Origin: Kineothrix sp. MB12-C1
GTDB lineage: Bacteria; Bacillota; Clostridia; Lachnospirales; Lachnospiraceae
Assembly: GCF_030863805.1 (NCBI RefSeq)
Contig: NZ_CP132957.1
Location: forward strand, 3,658,001-3,722,000
DNA length: 64,000 nt
Direction: 5' to 3'
Shown here: positions 62,055 through 64,000 of the stretch, piece after piece
Layout: each line of letters opens with the position of its first letter
Position numbering within the stretch: the first letter of the stretch is position 1
Program-made: the position numbers and the translations under genes
Notes under the pieces: generated by a model
Database searches by the model: none
Told to the model about the DNA's origin: nothing
What the model saw: the letters and a program-made list of their open reading frames with translations, nothing else

Positions 62055-63389
62055 ATGAGAAAAACAAGTTGTCTTAGGGATTTTACAAAGTACGCATCCT
62101 TAAATGTTCTTGGAATGTTAGGGTTATCCTGTTACATATTAGCAGATACTTTTTTCGTTTCAAAAGGGCTTGGGGCAAATGGATTAACCGCCCTTAATCT
62201 TGCAATCCCAATTTATAGCTTTATTCACGGAAGCGGATTAATGTTCGGTATGGGTGGAGCTACAAAATATTCCATTGCCAAAAGTCAGAAGGACACTAAT
62301 AACGCTAATCGAATTTTTACAAATACTGTTGTTCTTGCTCTTAGTTTTGCGGCTGTTTTCTTTATTCTTGGAATGTTTTTTTCCGGAGCTATCATTCAGC
62401 TGTTAGGTGCAGATGAAGTAGTTTTTGAAATGAGCAAAATATATCTTCAAGTGATACTGCTATTTGCACCTATGTTCATATTGAATAATGTTCTTTTGTG
62501 TTTTGTACGAAATGATGGTGCTCCCCAACTCTCCATGTTAGCTATGTTGGGAGGGAGCTTTTCCAATATCATTTTAGACTATGTTTTTATGTTTCCTCTT
62601 GGCATGGGGATATTTGGTGCTGTTCTTGCTACCGGGCTTGCTCCAATAATCAGTATGATAATTCTTTCACCATTCTTTTTCCAAAGGAAGAACCATTTTC
62701 ATTTGAAGAGATGTACAATTTCAGCAAAGATCAGTACCGGAGTTTTTTCAAGCGGTGCACCATCTCTCATTACAGAAATGTCTTCCGGTATTGTAATGAT
62801 TGTGTTTAATGCAATCATACTTCGCCTGCAAGGGAATGTTGGTGTTGCAGCTTATGGTGTTATTGCTAATCTTTCTTTAGTCGTTATTTCGATTTATACA
62901 GGTATTGCTCAAGGTGTTCAACCACTTTTGAGCAGTTATCATGGCAAAGGTGATTATGCAACAGTGCAAACATTACTGCGATATGCCTTGACAACAATGC
63001 TGTTTGTATCGGGTATCATTTATTCCCTGGTATTTTTCCAGGCACCGCGAATTACAAGTATTTTCAATAGTGAACAAAACGCTATTTTGCAGAATATTGC
63101 TGTTGTTGGTTTGAAGATTTACTTTGTAGCTTGCATTTTTACTGGATTCAATATTATCATGTCCATTTATTTCACATCTACGGAATATGCCCGGCCAGCG
63201 CATATCATTTCTATCTTGCGCGGATTTATTCTTATCATTCCGATGGCTTTCTTGCTTTCTTCTATCGGTGGTATGACAGGCGTTTGGTGTGTGTTCCCGG
63301 CAACCGAACTGATTGTTGCCGGGATTGGGTGCATTTTATATTTCAGATTCCGAAAAGGAATGAAAGTAGAAACAGAAAACCATAAGTGA
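62055..63389 (+). CDS. MATE-family efflux transporter
   Basis: Membrane antiporter of 444 residues with 12 hydrophobic helices, start ATG 62055 after GTGGAGTG. LADTFFVSKGLGANGLTALNLAIP and GGATKYSIAKSQ are typical of MepA-like MATE proteins. It would export cationic drugs or metabolites using Na+ or H+. Followed 16 bp later by a cytidylate-kinase-like gene, so probably co-transcribed. Confidence 0.92.
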   Translation: MRKTSCLRDFTKYASLNVLGMLGLSCYILADTFFVSKGLGANGLTALNLAIPIYSFIHGSGLMFGMGGATKYSIAKSQKDTNNANRIFTNTVVLALSFAAVFFILGMFFSGAIIQLLGADEVVFEMSKIYLQVILLFAPMFILNNVLLCFVRNDGAPQLSMLAMLGGSFSNIILDYVFMFPLGMGIFGAVLATGLAPIISMIILSPFFFQRKNHFHLKRCTISAKISTGVFSSGAPSLITEMSSGIVMIVFNAIILRLQGNVGVAAYGVIANLSLVVISIYTGIAQGVQPLLSSYHGKGDYATVQTLLRYALTTMLFVSGIIYSLVFFQAPRITSIFNSEQNAILQNIAVVGLKIYFVACIFTGFNIIMSIYFTSTEYARPAHIISILRGFILIIPMAFLLSSIGGMTGVWCVFPATELIVAGIGCILYFRFRKGMKVETENHK

Positions 63390-63405
63390 AAGAGCGGGGA
63401 TGTAT

Positions 63406-64000
63406 ATGAATAGAGTTATTACAATTAGCCGGGAGTTTGGAAGTGGTGGAAGGGAAATTGGCAGACGGCTTGCAGAGGAGTTACAGATTGCTTATTACGA
63501 TAATGAAGTTGTCGAGGAGCTTGCTAAAAAAACGAATTTTACAGAGGAATATATTAAGCGTATCGAGGAGCAGAAACCCTATCCCTTGTTCCCCATTACC
63601 ATAGGCCGTACATTTTCGCCAATGACCAATTCGGCGTTTGAACAGCGTACATTGGTATTTTCTGAACAGAGCAGTATCATTACCCAAATGGCCCAAACTT
63701 CTGATTGTGTGATTGTAGGGCGTTGTGCTGACTATATTTTACATGAATACAATCCCTTGCGCTTATTTGTATATGCGGATATGGATTTTAAGATGGCACG
63801 TTGTCGGGAGAAAGGGGAAACCCAAAAAGATTTAACAGACAAGGCGCTACGGCGGAAGATACTTTCTGTTGATAAGGAGCGGTCGAAGTATTATCAGTTC
63901 TATACCGGGCAATCATGGGGAGAAAAAACGAACTATGATTTGTGCCTAAATACCACAACTATAGAAATTAAAAAAGCTGCTATCTTGTTAGCCGGCCTCA
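63406..64000 (+). CDS. Cytidylate kinase-like protein (partial, runs off window)
   Basis: Starts at ATG 63406 after GCGGGGATGT (ATG 63400 is in frame but touches the ribosome site); 198 codons are visible and the stop is outside the window. MNRVITISREFGSGGREIGRRLAEEL carries a P-loop-like GSGGREIG at residues 12-19, the opening of the cytidylate kinase-like family (PF13189). VIVGRCADYIL and LRLFVYADMDFKMAR follow. Members are P-loop kinases of unknown substrate and differ from true Cmk. Confidence 0.85.
   Translation, partial: MNRVITISREFGSGGREIGRRLAEELQIAYYDNEVVEELAKKTNFTEEYIKRIEEQKPYPLFPITIGRTFSPMTNSAFEQRTLVFSEQSSIITQMAQTSDCVIVGRCADYILHEYNPLRLFVYADMDFKMARCREKGETQKDLTDKALRRKILSVDKERSKYYQFYTGQSWGEKTNYDLCLNTTTIEIKKAAILLAGL

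Overview
The window looks like a chromosome segment of a spore-forming, anaerobic low-to-mid GC Firmicute, most likely a Lachnospiraceae member (Clostridium cluster XIVa). The reasons are: a formate-tetrahydrofolate ligase/FolD pair followed by NfnAB transhydrogenase; a YqfC-YqfD-PhoH-YqfF-like-YbeY sporulation/RNA cluster; a SpoVB/MurJ-type flippase with a BofC-like protein; AGGAGG-type ribosome binding sites; and frequent GTG/TTG starts. This assignment rests on recognised families, not on a database search.

Layout. Positions 1-6.6 kb: one-carbon and redox genes (tail of an unidentified gene, fhs, folD, a zinc-ribbon/TPR envelope protein, nfnA, nfnB). 6.7-11.4 kb: Dabb protein, two membrane-anchored proteins of unknown role, rlmH, a PAP2 phosphatase and pyrimidine-nucleoside phosphorylase. 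11.4-18.3 kb: sporulation-linked block yqfC, yqfD, phoH, a YqfF-like protein with a broken HD motif, ybeY, flippase, BofC-like protein. 18.3-25.2 kb: two FAD oxidoreductases, each preceded by a structured repeat, then proB, DUF896, 5-formyl-THF cyclo-ligase, a divergent XRE regulator and proA. 25.3-27.5 kb: PadR regulator plus a three-part flavoprotein. 27.6-32.0 kb (minus strand): XRE-cupin regulator and potABCD polyamine uptake. 32.2-36.2 kb: lactonase-family protein, VanY-type carboxypeptidase, tgt, yajC. 36.4-50.1 kb: leuB, ilvD, ilvB, an L,D-transpeptidase, serC, serA, DUF1015, glgB and a MscS channel.

A tRNA-Thr at 50.17 kb marks a sharp change. From 50.3 to 64 kb the content is accessory and partly decayed: a nucleoside phosphorylase-like protein, a MerR regulator with a 1-nt frameshift, CPBP membrane proteins (one broken by a TGA), an XRE fragment with its HTH core missing, a GC-rich VanRS/BceAB-like two-component plus ABC module, ArsC, an HD protein, and a MATE pump followed by a cytidylate-kinase-like gene that runs off the window.

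The most unusual signal is in the intergenic DNA of the first 47 kb. Eight copies of a ~27-bp imperfect palindrome (arms GTAACTGT and ACAGTTAC) vary in compensatory fashion. They combine with a second 23-bp module, and a separate 48-66-bp hairpin repeat sits in the leaders of both flavoprotein genes. No copies were seen after the tRNA. This looks like a modular, RNA-structured dispersed repeat family.
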